Shown here: one piece after another, positions 63,840-64,000 of the stretch | Layout of the letters: each line of letters starts with the position of its first letter | How positions within the stretch are numbered: the stretch's first letter is position 1 | From: Athripsodes cinereus | Lineage: Eukaryota > Arthropoda > Insecta > Trichoptera > Leptoceridae | Reading direction: 5' to 3' | Length of the DNA: 64,000 nucleotides | NCBI GenBank assembly: GCA_947579605.1 | Contig: OX388319.1 | Coordinates: 1,798,001 to 1,862,000 of the forward strand | Program-made: the position numbers and the translations under genes | Notes under the pieces: generated by a model | What the model saw: only the letters and a program-made list of their open reading frames with translations | Database searches by the model: none | Told to the model about the DNA's origin: nothing

Positions 63840-64000
63840 CAGTGAAACCTCTATCTATCGTTCTTGAAGGGACCTATTGAAATAAACTATGGATGCGGGA
63901 AAACAATGAATGCGGGAGTATAGAAAAAAACACATTAATATGTATTTTAATGTTTAATATGTAGGTACATAGAGTAGGTATATAAGTTTTATAAAAATGA
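63840..64000. mobile_element. Left end of a pogo/Tigger-like element, cut by window edge
   Basis: TA then CAGTGAAACCTCTATCTATC begins near 63,840 and resembles the CAGTAAAACCTCG terminus at 35,804. The body (GAAGGGACCTATTGAAATAA, GGATGCGGGAAAACAATGAA) continues past the window. Confidence 0.5.

Overview
The window looks like a piece of an insect nuclear genome, most likely a moth or butterfly. The DNA is AT-rich, short TAGGTAC/ACCTACC-type words recur throughout, exons are small with GT-AG introns, and non-LTR retrotransposon debris, MITEs, tRNA-headed SINEs and a Helitron-like element are dense. I see no prokaryotic features. The species assignment is an inference.

Layout. (1) About 1-12,500 is mostly mobile-element debris: RT C-terminal fragments, SINEs, an hAT-like element at 8,806 and a TTAA-flanked MITE at 11,519. 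It also holds one plausible first coding exon on the minus strand (2,808-3,159) and a weaker one at the left edge (131-191). (2) 12,566-27,918 (+) is a complete 13-coding-exon F-box/LRR gene, orthologous to FBXL4. Its exons join in frame to 625 residues and its introns carry LINEs, a nested 2.46-kb DNA transposon, a seven-copy 125-bp tandem array, a SINE, foldbacks and a Helitron-like element. (3) 28,000-30,700 holds foldback and RTE-type fragments. (4) 30,989-63,608 (-) is a tandem array of three intact secreted alpha-amylase genes: A (30,989-42,411, 494 aa), B (45,795-50,233, 494 aa) and C (61,219-63,608, 500 aa). Each keeps the Asp/Glu/Asp catalytic triad and the Arg/Asn/Arg chloride ligands. 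A and B share all intron positions; C has a different intron pattern. (5) The spacers between the amylases, especially 50,300-60,900, are repeats plus two possible orphan terminal exons at 57,153-57,355 and 60,919-61,142.

How the genes work. The amylases would be secreted, probably into the gut lumen, to hydrolyse starch and glycogen. FBXL4 would act in an SCF ubiquitin-ligase linked to mitophagy. I see no functional link between the two loci beyond adjacency.

The most unusual material is mobile. At least five hAT-like non-autonomous elements, three of them with perfect 8-bp target duplications, each carry their own short-word array near the ends (TATTCG, GCGGAT, GAGAAATTTCTC, TCTACGT, TACGGTAAT), and three of them share a common core. 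One sits immediately upstream of the amylase A core promoter and contains a tandem MITE pair that supplies two CRE and two E-box motifs.
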